Of a stretch of 64,000 bases of DNA, positions 9,117 to 17,945 are shown one piece after another. The DNA lies in the NCBI GenBank assembly GCA_013178095.1, contig JABLXK010000016.1, positions 38,708 through 102,707 of the forward strand, in the 5' to 3' direction. This stretch comes from Anaerolineae bacterium. GTDB lineage: Bacteria; Chloroflexota; Anaerolineae; Anaerolineales; Anaerolineaceae. Numbering within the stretch: position 1 is the first letter of the stretch; each line of letters starts with the position of its first letter. A program made the position numbers and the translations under genes. Below the pieces are notes generated by a model. That model saw only the letters and a program-made list of their open reading frames with translations. It made no database searches and was not told the origin of the DNA.

Positions 9117-9639
9117 CAGTTTGAACTTTCCTTTGTTTTAGATTCCAAAGCGTAAAAGCTGCGACCATGATAAAAGCGTTGACCAGCCCGAAGAAAATGA
9201 AGCCAAGCGTGAGAGGAATGGCGATGGGCATGCGGTAGAGCCAGAGACCAAGGGCGGACAGGCCGCTGGTGACGGCGACGATCATGTTCGTCAGGCCGTT
9301 GAATGCATCGGCAATCATCTGCAGGAAAGAGCCGCTGGCCACCATATAGGTGAGCGAGGCGGCGAATACCAACATAAACAAGCCAATCAGCGTCAACCGG
9401 TATCGACGGATTTTTTGCAGATTCTGCTTTTTGAGCGCGTAAGCCTGCCAGCGCGTTGAAAAGCCCGAGGCGGGTGTTTTGACCTGGGCATGGGTCATCA
9501 ACCGCTTGCTGGCCTGCCATCCGGTATCCAGGCGCTTGCAGCGCGAGCACACCGACAGGTGTTTTTCCATCTCCTTCTTTTGGCTGGCATTTAAATGCAG
9601 TTCATCGAGGATCCAATTTTCAAATGGTTTGTGATTCAT
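9097..9639 (-). CDS. Membrane anti-sigma factor with zinc-finger (zf-HC2-like) domain
   Basis: A 180-residue protein with the zinc anti-sigma motif H27-x3-C31-x2-C34 (HLSVCSRC) at the cytoplasmic N-terminus. Two or three membrane segments follow at about 84-105, 115-150 and 145-172. It should hold the neighbouring ECF sigma factor at the membrane. The gene overlaps the sigma gene by 20 bp at its start and the bactofilin-like gene by 20 bp at its end, so all three are probably translationally coupled. The inducing signal is unknown. Confidence 0.85.
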   Translation of the reverse strand: MNHKPFENWILDELHLNASQKKEMEKHLSVCSRCKRLDTGWQASKRLMTHAQVKTPASGFSTRWQAYALKKQNLQKIRRYRLTLIGLFMLVFAASLTYMVASGSFLQMIADAFNGLTNMIVAVTSGLSALGLWLYRMPIAIPLTLGFIFFGLVNAFIMVAAFTLWNLKQRKVQTDEIRVE

Positions 9640-10210
9640 GTTGCCTTCTTTCTGCCGTCAGGTTTTCCTGATCGTCATTCCATTGATCTGCCATGTGCTG
9701 CCGGGCACGATGCAGACGGCTTTTTACTGCACTTTTGGTTATCGATAACGCCTGACAGATTTCATCTTCCGATAGTTCATAGAAGTACCGCAGCACCAAG
9801 ACCGCCCGATCGTTTTCATTCAGCGTTGCCAACTGCCTTTGGATCTCTTCCGAGAATTCCGTATCCAGCATGGCGTGTTCAGGGTTGGGCGCGGGATCTT
9901 CAGCGTTGAATTCGATGATCTCGTCCAAATCCACCGTCGGCAGCCGCTTGCGGCGCTGCTGGTCGATGCAATAGTGGGCGGCGATTGAGAGCAGCCAGGT
10001 GGCGAAAGGACGTTCCTCATCATAACGGTTGAGGTTGTTATAGGCGCGCCAAAAGGTCTCCTGCGCGGCATCTTCGGCAGCTTCAGAATTACCGAGCATG
10101 CGATAGCACAAGTTATATACCGGGTTCTGGTAAGTTTCCACGATACTCGTATATGCTTCCTGGTTACCTTGTCTGGCGAGTTTGAGGTTCTCTGCCTCTG
10201 AGATGATCAC
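9620..10210 (-). CDS. ECF RNA polymerase sigma factor
   Basis: A 196-residue group 4 (ECF) sigma factor. Region 2 is at about 20-90 (VYNLCYRMLGNSEAAEDAAQ, ATWLLSIAAHYCIDQQRR), and region 4 at about 125-180 with the helix-turn-helix SEDEICQALSITKSAVKSRL. No extra C-terminal domain is present. The GTG at 10210 is chosen because GGAGC lies 5 bp upstream; a TTG at 10222 is the longer alternative. It heads the sigma/anti-sigma/bactofilin operon. A GAAC-containing stretch upstream near 10250-10262 might be an autoregulated promoter, but this is weak. Confidence 0.88.
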   Translation of the reverse strand: MIISEAENLKLARQGNQEAYTSIVETYQNPVYNLCYRMLGNSEAAEDAAQETFWRAYNNLNRYDEERPFATWLLSIAAHYCIDQQRRKRLPTVDLDEIIEFNAEDPAPNPEHAMLDTEFSEEIQRQLATLNENDRAVLVLRYFYELSEDEICQALSITKSAVKSRLHRARQHMADQWNDDQENLTAERRQHESQTI

Positions 10211-10683
10211 GAGCTGCTCCAAATTTGGTACTTGTTTCTAGCCTATATACGCGATGTTCAAAAAAAGGTTTTCCGATTTCAATTCTATTCCATATAATTA
10301 ATCATGCAAATCATTTCAGGATGAAGGTTGGCAGCCTACAAAATCCAAAAGTTCTATCATCGGTTGATTAATAGGCATCCGGCCGGCGGGGTGGGTAACG
10401 CTGGCGGTTTGCAGAATCCTCAAACACTACTTTTCACAGGACGCGTGAGCGGTTGAAATCCATCGCAAGATTCGATAATATAGATTAAAGGTTTGTTTTA
10501 ATAATACCGATCCGAATTGCGTATAATTCAGACGGAGATGCCTCCGTTCGTCAGATCATGGTTTTTGTTATGCATGCATTCATAAAACCCCTCTTGGCAA
10601 ACCCGAAAATTCTCATTTTTATTTGTGCTGGCAGCAGATAAAACCGACAACATTGGCATCAAAAATAACAGGAGAAAAGAAAA
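10211..10683. other. Divergent intergenic region before the Cys-rich membrane protein
   Basis: About 470 bp without a convincing gene. On the plus strand a TATAAT at 10522-10527 could be the -10 box for the 10684 gene (no good -35), followed by a small hairpin at 10532-10537/10542-10547. That would give a leader of about 150 nt. Nothing else recognisable was seen. Confidence 0.35.
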
Positions 10684-12192
10684 ATGAAATGCTGGAATTG
10701 CGGAACTCAGAACCCAAAAACCGCCAATACGTGTAAAAAATGCGGCAGCGACCTGACCCAATCACAAGGTGATGACCAGACTACTCAGGAGCCAAATCCG
10801 GAGAAGAAGGCACTACCCTGGTTATGGATTGCCCTGGGCGCGGGAGCGGTTGTGATCATCGTGGCTTTATTAATCTTCGCGATCAACTTCAGCTCAAAAA
10901 CCAACTTTGAAAACGCGGTGGAGGCAACTTTAACGGCCGCGGTCGCTCCGGATGGGGAAGAGAATACGGGAACCTCCGGCAGCAGCGCAGCCGATTCGGC
11001 TGCAATCCCGGCGGCGGAACAAGGCGAAGGCTGCGAGTACGCCACCTGCGCATGGATGGAGGAAGACCAATGCGTGAGCTGCGGAGGCACCTGGCAGAAT
11101 TACGGCAGTGAATCTTTCTGCGATTGCAGCGAGAACAAATGGCAATCGCAGGATCTGGAATGGTGCCAATTCGAGGGAGGCAGATGGTTGGAAGATGAAG
11201 ACCGCTGCACATTCCAGGATGGCAGCTCCGCTGCCGGGCAGGCGGTTTATTCTTCCGCATGCGCCAACCTTTACTATTCCAAGACCGGCGGCGACGAAGC
11301 CGGCTTTGAGGCTTACCGCGCCGCATGTAAAAATGCCGGAGGTGTGGACCAATGCTGGGACGAAGCTTGCAGCCTCTCGGTTTGCATGTGCCCCAACGAG
11401 GATAACCTGCCAATTTCCTGCGATTGGGTTTCCGGGCAGAAGGTCGACTCGAACCTGAAGTGCTACGATGAAAACGGCACCTGCTGGTTGACGATCGAGC
11501 CCACTGGCGCGTTCGGAAGCCTGAGCGAAGGGGAAGGGCGCCTGGAGGCTATCGTAACCACCAACGAAGGAAAAACCTATACCTCGGTGGACTTGAAGCG
11601 CGATACCAGCGGATGTATTTTCGATAGCAACCGCATCTCCTGCCTGTTGACGGACGAGGGCGCGTTCAACACCGCAACCGTTGAGCATATTTATATTTGC
11701 ATGGATCAGTGCTGTCAAAATTTGGAAAAGCTCGAATCGGGCGACGTTGTGATCCAGTCCGGCAATTGCCCGGGAAGCGGCAATCTGGAAATCCGCGAAT
11801 TTACCCTGATTCAGGGCGTTCTGACTTTGAAGATCAGCAACAGCCTGGGATGGGACGTTGGCGCGCTGGAGGTCTTTTTAGACGACGCCAAGGGAGATCA
11901 CTGGACGACTTTGACCTGCCACACCGACAGCATGTACGATAACGTGATGGACTGCGAAGGCTGGGCGGTGTATAAATCCGGTTTCGCCACCATGAACTTT
12001 TATTATGGATCGGGCGTGAATGCCTGCTCGGTTTCGGGGGTCCGCTTCCAAATACCCGAAATGAGCAAATGTAATTACGATCAGCATTACTGCGCTTACA
12101 CCGATACCTGCTGCTCATCGGGAAAGACCTGCTGCTCGTGCGGCTGCAAGAGTCTGGATGACGACGAAACCTGCAGCGACGTTTGCGATTAG
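10684..12192 (+). CDS. Zinc-ribbon, single-pass membrane protein with cysteine-rich outer domain
   Basis: A 502-residue protein of unknown function. The N-terminus is a zinc ribbon (C3-x2-C6...C17-x2-C20), then one membrane helix at about 40-66 (LPWLWIALGAGAVVIIVALL). The rest, predicted outside, contains roughly 40 cysteines, ending in the dense cluster CCSSGKTCCSCGC. The middle (about 255-440) looks like beta-sandwich. AGGAGAAAAGAAA precedes the ATG. The zinc-ribbon-plus-TM front is common in uncharacterised Chloroflexota proteins; the Cys-rich outer part suggests disulfides or metal binding. No enzyme motif was seen. Confidence 0.75.
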   Translation: MKCWNCGTQNPKTANTCKKCGSDLTQSQGDDQTTQEPNPEKKALPWLWIALGAGAVVIIVALLIFAINFSSKTNFENAVEATLTAAVAPDGEENTGTSGSSAADSAAIPAAEQGEGCEYATCAWMEEDQCVSCGGTWQNYGSESFCDCSENKWQSQDLEWCQFEGGRWLEDEDRCTFQDGSSAAGQAVYSSACANLYYSKTGGDEAGFEAYRAACKNAGGVDQCWDEACSLSVCMCPNEDNLPISCDWVSGQKVDSNLKCYDENGTCWLTIEPTGAFGSLSEGEGRLEAIVTTNEGKTYTSVDLKRDTSGCIFDSNRISCLLTDEGAFNTATVEHIYICMDQCCQNLEKLESGDVVIQSGNCPGSGNLEIREFTLIQGVLTLKISNSLGWDVGALEVFLDDAKGDHWTTLTCHTDSMYDNVMDCEGWAVYKSGFATMNFYYGSGVNACSVSGVRFQIPEMSKCNYDQHYCAYTDTCCSSGKTCCSCGCKSLDDDETCSDVCD

Positions 12193-12250
12193 CCAATCGG
12201 AAGTAACGCGATGTTCCCCATTCTTTTAAGGGATGGGGAGCTTGCCCAAT

Positions 12251-12293
12251 AACAAGCGATCATTCGACATGCAGTCGGGATCGCTTGTTTGTT
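12251..12293 (+). terminator. Terminator between convergent genes
   Basis: An 11-bp perfect stem (12251-12261 with 12279-12289), 17-nt loop, then TTGTTTT on the plus strand. It ends the 10684 gene and may also serve the convergent DeoR gene. Confidence 0.75.
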
Positions 12294-12340
12294 TTACCCA
12301 ATATTCATAAACGCGGATTGGCATACCGCGGCGAAGCCAA

Positions 12341-13120
12341 TTATCCCGGAGCCAATTCCACCTGTAAGCCTTGTTGTTCCAGCGCACGCACATCTTCCGG
12401 GCTGATCCCCCGGTCGGTGATCAGCAAATCAAAGTCTTGCAGCGGAGCTAAAAACGCGGTAGAGACGCGGCCGAATTTCGAGTGGTCAACCGCCAGGATC
12501 GTTTGGCGGCCGATTTTCAGGATGGCGCGGTCTGTGGCAGTTTCCGCCATGAAATCATTGGTCACGCCATATTCCATGCTGACAGCGCGCGCACTGATAA
12601 AAACTTTATCCGCGCGCACTTCGCTTAAAGCCTGTTCCGCGATGTGACCGATAAAGGACAACTCCGATTCGCGCAGGAAACCACCCAAAATGATCAGGTT
12701 GATGCCCGGGCGGCCGATGAGTGAATTGATGATGGGGAGCGAGTTGGTGAGAACGGTAAGTTGCGTGAACTCAGGCAGGTGGCGGACGATGGCATGAATA
12801 GTCGTACCACTGCCCAGAAAGATCGTTTCCCCTTCGGCTACCCAATCGGCGGCTGCCCGGCCAATCTGGTCTTTTTCCCGGGCATGCTCATCCCCACGCT
12901 GCAAAACCGGCAGTTCAGGGGATGATTTTACCAGCGCGATGGCGCCGCCGCGCACCCTGCGGATTTTTCCTGCGGAAGCCAAATACTCCAGATCACGGCG
13001 GGCGGTTGCTTCACTGATGGAAAAACTTTGACAGAGAAACGAAACGCTGACCCGTTTTTGTTCCTCCAGCAGAGCCAGGATTGAATTCTGCCGTTCCAGA
13101 TTTGAAACCTGAAAATCCAC
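12341..13120 (-). CDS. DeoR-family transcriptional regulator
   Basis: A 259-residue DeoR-type repressor. The N-terminal winged helix carries FSISEATARRDLEYL, and the C-terminal sugar-phosphate-sensing domain has the family pattern GSGTTIHAIVRHLP and ILGGFLRESELSFIG. The GTG at 13120 (VDFQVSNLERQ) is chosen because AAGGGA sits 6 bp upstream and the N-terminus then matches the family; an ATG at 13168 is the longer option. It is divergent from the GatZ-like/LacD-like pair, so it very likely controls that pair in response to a sugar phosphate. Confidence 0.87.
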   Translation of the reverse strand: MDFQVSNLERQNSILALLEEQKRVSVSFLCQSFSISEATARRDLEYLASAGKIRRVRGGAIALVKSSPELPVLQRGDEHAREKDQIGRAAADWVAEGETIFLGSGTTIHAIVRHLPEFTQLTVLTNSLPIINSLIGRPGINLIILGGFLRESELSFIGHIAEQALSEVRADKVFISARAVSMEYGVTNDFMAETATDRAILKIGRQTILAVDHSKFGRVSTAFLAPLQDFDLLITDRGISPEDVRALEQQGLQVELAPG

Positions 13121-13152
13121 GTTATTCCCTTTTTGGCATGAATGATTGATTA

Positions 13153-13201
13153 TGATCGATTCTACCACTAACGATCAAAAACACGCATACCTTCATATAA
13201 T
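13153..13201. promoter_or_regulatory. Candidate DeoR operator and gatZ-like promoter
   Basis: An inverted repeat TGATCGAT (13153-13160) / AACGATCA (13170-13177), 7 of 8 pairs matching, lies just upstream of a perfect TATAAT (13196-13201) that points toward the GatZ-like gene at 13229. The repeat overlaps the expected -35 position, a typical repressor placement. No good -35 is visible. Binding by the adjacent DeoR protein is inferred. Confidence 0.45.
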
Positions 13202-13228
13202 AGAGAAAAAAATGGATGGTAATAGTCA

Positions 13229-14548
13229 TTGACAAAAATAGACGTCCTCGATCAGATTGTGCGGGAGAAAATGCTGCCTGAACCGCAGGGTATGTTCAGT
13301 ATTTGTTCGTCGAACATCCAAGTTTTGCGCGCCTGCATGAAACGCGCCAGCATGATTGGCGGTCCTCTGCTGATTGAATCCACCTGCAACCAGGTTAACC
13401 AATTCGGCGGATACATGAACATGACACCTGTTCAATTCGCCGAGTACGTCGAAACAATTGCCGACGAAACCGGCTTCCCCCGCGAGCGGATCCTGCTCGG
13501 CGGCGACCACCTCGGGCCATCCGCGTGGAAGCAGGAACCGGCCGAATCTGCCATGCAAAAATCGGCGGACTTGATCAGGGCCTGTATCCGCGCGGGTTAC
13601 CGGAAAATTCACCTGGACGCCAGCATGCCCTGCGGAGATGACCCCAGCCCGCTGCCCCCTGAAATTGTGGCGGAGAGAGAAGCGCGCTTGTGCCGAGCAG
13701 GCATAGAAGCACAGGAGATACAGGGCGGAAAAATAACAGATTTGGCGTTTGTGGTCGGCACCGAGGTGCCCACACCGGGAGGATCTTCCGACGAGGAACA
13801 GCCCCTGCATATTTCCACGGTGAAAGAGACCGGGGAAAATATCATGGCTATCCGGGATGCTTTCCGGAAAAATCACCTTGAAGCCGCCTGGGAACGCGTG
13901 CGCGCGTTTGTGGTCCAGCCGGGGGTGGAATTCAGCGATTCCCACATCCACATATACGAGCATGAAAAAGCGCGCGCGCTTTCGACCTTCATAGAGGGGT
14001 ACGAAAACCTGATCTATGAAGCCCATTCCACCGATTATCAAACCGGCGCAAGCCTGCGGCAGATGGTGGAGGATCATTTCGCCATCCTGAAAGTCGGACC
14101 GGAATTGACCCACGCGCTGCGGGAGGCGCTGTTCTCACTGGAGGAAATTGAAAAAGAGATTTATCATGGCTCAACTATGCCCTTGTCCGGTTTGAAGGCG
14201 GTTTTGGATGAGGCTATGACCGCCAATCCGCAATTCTGGAAGCAATATTATTCGAAAGATTCCCGGATCCAATTCATCCAACGGCGGTACAGCCTGCTCG
14301 ACCGCAGCCGCTATTACCTCAACTCGCCAAAGGTCGGGGAGGCTTTGCGGGTATTAAAAAATAACCTGTCAAAAATCGACATCCCCGTGAGCCTGATCAG
14401 CCAATTTTTCCCCGATCAAACCGTTAAGATCAAGGAAGGGATGATTGAGAAAACTTACCAGGGATTGATCGAGGCGAGGATTTTCGACGTCTTCGACCGG
14501 TATAATCAGGCTTGCGGGAAACACACACCAATTTACGCGCCGGCGTAG
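13229..14548 (+). CDS. GatZ/KbaZ-like protein (tagatose-bisphosphate aldolase subunit or hexose-6-phosphate 4-epimerase)
   Basis: A 439-residue member of the GatZ/KbaZ/AgaZ TIM-barrel family, recognisable from GMFSICSSNIQVLRACMKRA, LLIESTCNQVNQFGGY and LLGGDHLGP. In enterobacteria this family is the non-catalytic partner of the class II aldolase GatY/KbaY. No gatY-like gene is present here; the partner is a LacD-like class I aldolase 69 bp downstream. Stand-alone family members from thermophilic Anaerolineae have, to my recollection, been reported to interconvert fructose and tagatose 6-phosphates. The start is TTG at 13229; no in-frame ATG is nearby. Confidence 0.8.
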   Translation: MTKIDVLDQIVREKMLPEPQGMFSICSSNIQVLRACMKRASMIGGPLLIESTCNQVNQFGGYMNMTPVQFAEYVETIADETGFPRERILLGGDHLGPSAWKQEPAESAMQKSADLIRACIRAGYRKIHLDASMPCGDDPSPLPPEIVAEREARLCRAGIEAQEIQGGKITDLAFVVGTEVPTPGGSSDEEQPLHISTVKETGENIMAIRDAFRKNHLEAAWERVRAFVVQPGVEFSDSHIHIYEHEKARALSTFIEGYENLIYEAHSTDYQTGASLRQMVEDHFAILKVGPELTHALREALFSLEEIEKEIYHGSTMPLSGLKAVLDEAMTANPQFWKQYYSKDSRIQFIQRRYSLLDRSRYYLNSPKVGEALRVLKNNLSKIDIPVSLISQFFPDQTVKIKEGMIEKTYQGLIEARIFDVFDRYNQACGKHTPIYAPA

Positions 14549-14617
14549 AAATTACTCGCGATCAGTATAAGGACAAGCCGCATTCACGGGCAGCCGAACA
14601 TTTGAAAGGGCAAGAAC

Positions 14618-15601
14618 ATGAAAACGATCACACCCGGAAAATTCCTGAATTTACAACGCTGCGCAACCGCCAACGGCGGATTTTCCATTTTGGCGCTGGA
14701 TCACCGCAATAATTTGCGCAAGGCGCTCAATCCGGAAGCCCCCGAACAGGTCAGCGGAAAACAAATGAGCGATTTCAAGCTGGAGGTGACCGGCGCGCTT
14801 TCCCGCCATGCCAGCGCCATGCTGCTGGATCCGGAGGTGGGCGCGTTTCAGGTGATCGCGCGGCGGGCACTGGAGCGTTCCTGCGGTTTGATCGCGGCTT
14901 TGGATGCAACCGGGTATGGGGGCGAGGCAACCGCGCGTGAGAGCCGCATCCTGCCCGGATGGAGCGTGCAGAAAGCCAAACTGATGGGCGCCAACGCCGT
15001 CAAACTGCTGGTGTATTATCACCCGAAGTCCCGCATGGCGCCTGAGGTCGAAGCGCTGGTTGCGCAAGTCAATGAGGAATGCGGGCGCCATGATCTGCCC
15101 TTCATCCTCGAGCCGCTGGTCTATTCCATCGATCCCGAAGTGAAGAAAATGACCGGCAATGAACGCAGCGAGGCGATCCTGGAAACAGCCGCGCGATTGA
15201 CTGCCATCGGCTGCGACCTGCTCAAGGTGGAGTTCCCGGCGGACACGCAGGAAAATCCAGAATCGTCAATCTGGCAGCAGGCATGCGCCGCGCTGACAAA
15301 AGCCAGCCAGGCGCCGTGGGTGCTGTTATCGGCGGCGGTGGATTACGATACTTATCTTCGACAAGTAGAAACCGCCTGCCGGCAGGGCGCTTCCGGCATC
15401 GCGGCGGGACGGGCGGTATGGAGCGAGGCGGTGACAGGCGACCGGCAGGCAAGAGCCCAATTCCTGAATACCTGCGCGCGCGCCCGCATGGAACAGTTGA
15501 CATCAACCGTCGATCATCTGGCGGTTCCCTATTGGCAATATTATCAAACCGCAGAGGTTGACGAGGGAACCTATCTCTCATATTTCGGCGGGCTCGAATA
15601 A
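14618..15601 (+). CDS. LacD-like tagatose 1,6-bisphosphate aldolase (class I)
   Basis: A 327-residue class I aldolase of the LacD family, which cleaves tagatose 1,6-bisphosphate to glyceraldehyde 3-phosphate and dihydroxyacetone phosphate. Visible features are LALDHRNNLRKAL at the N-terminus, GANAVKLLVYYHP in the middle, and CDLLKVEFPAD, whose Lys corresponds to the Schiff-base lysine. Length matches LacD (about 325). AAAGGGCAAGAAC precedes the ATG. It is downstream of the GatZ-like gene and probably co-transcribed under DeoR control. Activity on related ketose bisphosphates is possible, since LacD enzymes are not stereospecific. Confidence 0.82.
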   Translation: MKTITPGKFLNLQRCATANGGFSILALDHRNNLRKALNPEAPEQVSGKQMSDFKLEVTGALSRHASAMLLDPEVGAFQVIARRALERSCGLIAALDATGYGGEATARESRILPGWSVQKAKLMGANAVKLLVYYHPKSRMAPEVEALVAQVNEECGRHDLPFILEPLVYSIDPEVKKMTGNERSEAILETAARLTAIGCDLLKVEFPADTQENPESSIWQQACAALTKASQAPWVLLSAAVDYDTYLRQVETACRQGASGIAAGRAVWSEAVTGDRQARAQFLNTCARARMEQLTSTVDHLAVPYWQYYQTAEVDEGTYLSYFGGLE

Positions 15602-15604
15602 AGA

Positions 15605-15631
15605 AAACCACCTGATCGGTTCAAGTGGTTT
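15605..15631. terminator. Weak bidirectional hairpin between convergent genes
   Basis: A 7-bp stem AAACCAC/GTGGTTT (15605-15611, 15625-15631) between the aldolase and the convergent kinase gene. T-rich tails are short, so termination is only plausible. Confidence 0.4.
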
Positions 15632-15666
15632 GGCACTCCATTAAATTAATAAGCAGTAAAACGCGG

Positions 15667-16305
15667 TCAATTGAAAACCACTTCTTCTTTTCCGGTCAGC
15701 TTTTCATTGATGCGCTGAATAACGATATCCAGGTGCTTGGTTTTGTGAACAAAATCGAGATCGTCCGTGCGGATAGTCAGCACCGGGCATAGATCGAAAT
15801 TCTGGGTCCAGTCGTCATAATACGACTCCAACAGCGCGAGATAATCGGCGCTGATGCCAGATTCCATATCGCGACCGCGCTTGTGGATACGGCTCATCAA
15901 CACCTCCACCGGACAGCGCAGGTAAATCAACATCGAAGGGACGGGCAGGTTGGCGACCACCAGGTTGTACACATTCATGTAGGTTTGGTAGTCCAGTTCG
16001 TTTAGATTCCCTAAATGGTTGAGCGCGCGGCAAAAAATGAAAGCATCCTCGTAAATGCTGCGGTCGATGATGGCCGAGCGGGGATCGGCCGCCATTTGCA
16101 TATGCTGGCGGGCGCGATGCCCGAGAAAAAAGACCTGCAATTGAAATGACCAGGTCTTCATATCTTTATAGAAATTCGGGAGGTAGGGATTATCCAGCAC
16201 CGATTCGTACGCGGTATACCAACCCAGGCGCTGGCCGAGCCGTTCGGTCAAGGATGTTTTGCCGGATCCAATATTTCCGGCCACCAGGATGAGATGTTTG
16301 GACAT
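15667..16305 (-). CDS. Deoxynucleoside kinase (dGK/dAK family)
   Basis: A 212-residue P-loop kinase that phosphorylates deoxynucleosides for salvage. The Walker A is VAGNIGSGKTSL (residues 8-19), the DRS-type motif IIDRSIYEDAF is at about 79-89, and a LID-like Arg-rich segment RIHKRGRDMESG follows. Length and motifs match the bacterial deoxyadenosine/deoxyguanosine kinase family. The ATG at 16305 follows GGAGCCTGC. Base specificity cannot be read from sequence. Confidence 0.88.
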   Translation of the reverse strand: MSKHLILVAGNIGSGKTSLTERLGQRLGWYTAYESVLDNPYLPNFYKDMKTWSFQLQVFFLGHRARQHMQMAADPRSAIIDRSIYEDAFIFCRALNHLGNLNELDYQTYMNVYNLVVANLPVPSMLIYLRCPVEVLMSRIHKRGRDMESGISADYLALLESYYDDWTQNFDLCPVLTIRTDDLDFVHKTKHLDIVIQRINEKLTGKEEVVFN

Positions 16306-16332
16306 GCAGGCTCCCTCCGATGTTTATTTCTA

Positions 16333-16626
16333 TTATATGACAAGCCAATCCGGGATAAATTCCGTCAGATTGATCCGCAATTTGCATTGCATCTGCAGAT
16401 CACCGCGCGGGAAGGATAGATAAAATATAACCGGCGAATTATGCTCCTCATCACGCACGAACGGCAAAACCCGCGGCGGATTCGCGTTGAGCCAGCTGGA
16501 AAAGCAAGCGTTCGAAAACTTGACCAATTCAGGTTCGAGAATGCTGTAAGCAGTTGATATTTTTAGAAAGCAGGCAGAACAGATAAAATATATCCGTGGG
16601 ACTTTTTCTCCGGCCGAATTATGCAC
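16333..16626 (-). CDS. Possible small hypothetical protein
   Basis: A 97-residue open frame ending 27 bp before the kinase gene. Its C-terminal half (for example VIFYLSFPRGDLQMQCKL) looks protein-like, with no domain I recognise. Its start overlaps the first 31 bp of the divergent transglycosylase frame, so at least one of the two starts is probably wrong. It may be a remnant. Confidence 0.25.
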   Translation of the reverse strand: MHNSAGEKVPRIYFICSACFLKISTAYSILEPELVKFSNACFSSWLNANPPRVLPFVRDEEHNSPVIFYLSFPRGDLQMQCKLRINLTEFIPDWLVI

Positions 16627-17945
16627 TCAAGCACTTATTGACCCGATTGTCGACCTGTTTCCTGTGCCTGTTTGCCGTTCCCGGTATGATTCTCCCCAAA
16701 GCAAACCCCGCCCTGATTCAAGATGCGATTCCTGCTTTAGGCAGCAAAAATCCAGCAGCGATTTTTGCCAACCCGAAAGTCGAAATCCAGGTGGAAGAGT
16801 TGAACTGCCCGGTTTGGGGCTACTGCGACCAGATACCGGTGCTGGATTTCAGACTAACCAGCAGCAATGACGATGAAGCCCAATACATCTTATATGTCCT
16901 GATTGACGACAAATTGTACGAGTTCCCGGGCAGCCACGCGCAAATCAGCGTGGAAGAGACACCCGGCGAAGGGGCCAAGGTCACCTATTGGGCGGAATCC
17001 ACCACCAGCGCTTTCGCCTTATCCGACAACAGCTTCCGTATGCGCTACGTTCCATCCGGCAGCGAACACATCTTTCAATTATTGGGAGAGCAATGGGTGG
17101 ACGAAATTCCCGGCGGGGCGCTGGTTTGGGACATGTTCCCGCCCATGGACCTGATCGAGTACGGATGGGCGGAACAAATCAAGGAAGCGGACGACCTCTA
17201 CACGGACATCGATTACACCCTGCTGGCAGGACGCCTGATCTGGGAAGGGATCGTTTTACCGGGCGATTGCCCCAACCGGGGTTTGCTGGCCAACGGCGCG
17301 GCGGACACCTGCGGAATGGAAGCGGCGCGAGAAAGGGTGGTTGATTGGCAGAACAAACATAACGAGGATATCCTTGAAGCGGCCATCCATGCCCACGTAC
17401 CCGCCAGACTGCTGAAAGGAGTGATCGCGCAGGAATCTCAATTTTACGCAAAGTGGGAAAAGCCGGATGAATACGGACTGGGCATGCTGACCGAGCGCGG
17501 GGTGGACATGCTGCTGCAATGGAACGAGGATTATTTCATGGCCAAATGCGGGCCGATTTTCGGCACGGATTATTGCCGAATCGGATACCTCAACCTGAAA
17601 GACGAACAGCAGGCGGTTTTGATCGGTTACATCATGCAATACATCGGAACCGAAAAAGAATACCAGGTGCTGGCGGAGGCGCTTTACGCGAGCTGCTACC
17701 AGGCGAATTACATCGTTTCGTATTACACGGACCTGAAACCCAACCAGGTAGCGGACTACGAAACCATGTGGCGCATCGCCCTGGGGATTTACCACGCCGG
17801 GTTTGGGTGTATGTCGGATGGCGTCTCAGCCGGTTGGGGAGGCGGCGCAGAAAGGCTGGAATGGAATAATATCTCACCTTACCTGATCGGAGATTGCGTC
17901 AGCGCGGCGGATTACTTCGACAAGGTAGCCAATTATTCCGAATAA
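16596..17945 (+). CDS. SLT-like lytic transglycosylase, secreted
   Basis: A 449-residue protein with a hydrophobic export signal in the first 38 residues (LSTCFLCLFAVPGMILPKANP). Residues about 55-190 look like a beta domain. About 255-440 form an SLT/lysozyme-like domain with LLKGVIAQESQFYAKW, whose Glu is the expected catalytic residue, followed by YGLGMLTERGVDMLL, matching the usual Gly-rich second motif. It would cut peptidoglycan glycan strands. The start is uncertain: GTG at 16596 has no clear ribosome site. It stands alone, with no partner genes nearby. Confidence 0.7.
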   Translation: MGLFLRPNYALKHLLTRLSTCFLCLFAVPGMILPKANPALIQDAIPALGSKNPAAIFANPKVEIQVEELNCPVWGYCDQIPVLDFRLTSSNDDEAQYILYVLIDDKLYEFPGSHAQISVEETPGEGAKVTYWAESTTSAFALSDNSFRMRYVPSGSEHIFQLLGEQWVDEIPGGALVWDMFPPMDLIEYGWAEQIKEADDLYTDIDYTLLAGRLIWEGIVLPGDCPNRGLLANGAADTCGMEAARERVVDWQNKHNEDILEAAIHAHVPARLLKGVIAQESQFYAKWEKPDEYGLGMLTERGVDMLLQWNEDYFMAKCGPIFGTDYCRIGYLNLKDEQQAVLIGYIMQYIGTEKEYQVLAEALYASCYQANYIVSYYTDLKPNQVADYETMWRIALGIYHAGFGCMSDGVSAGWGGGAERLEWNNISPYLIGDCVSAADYFDKVANYSE

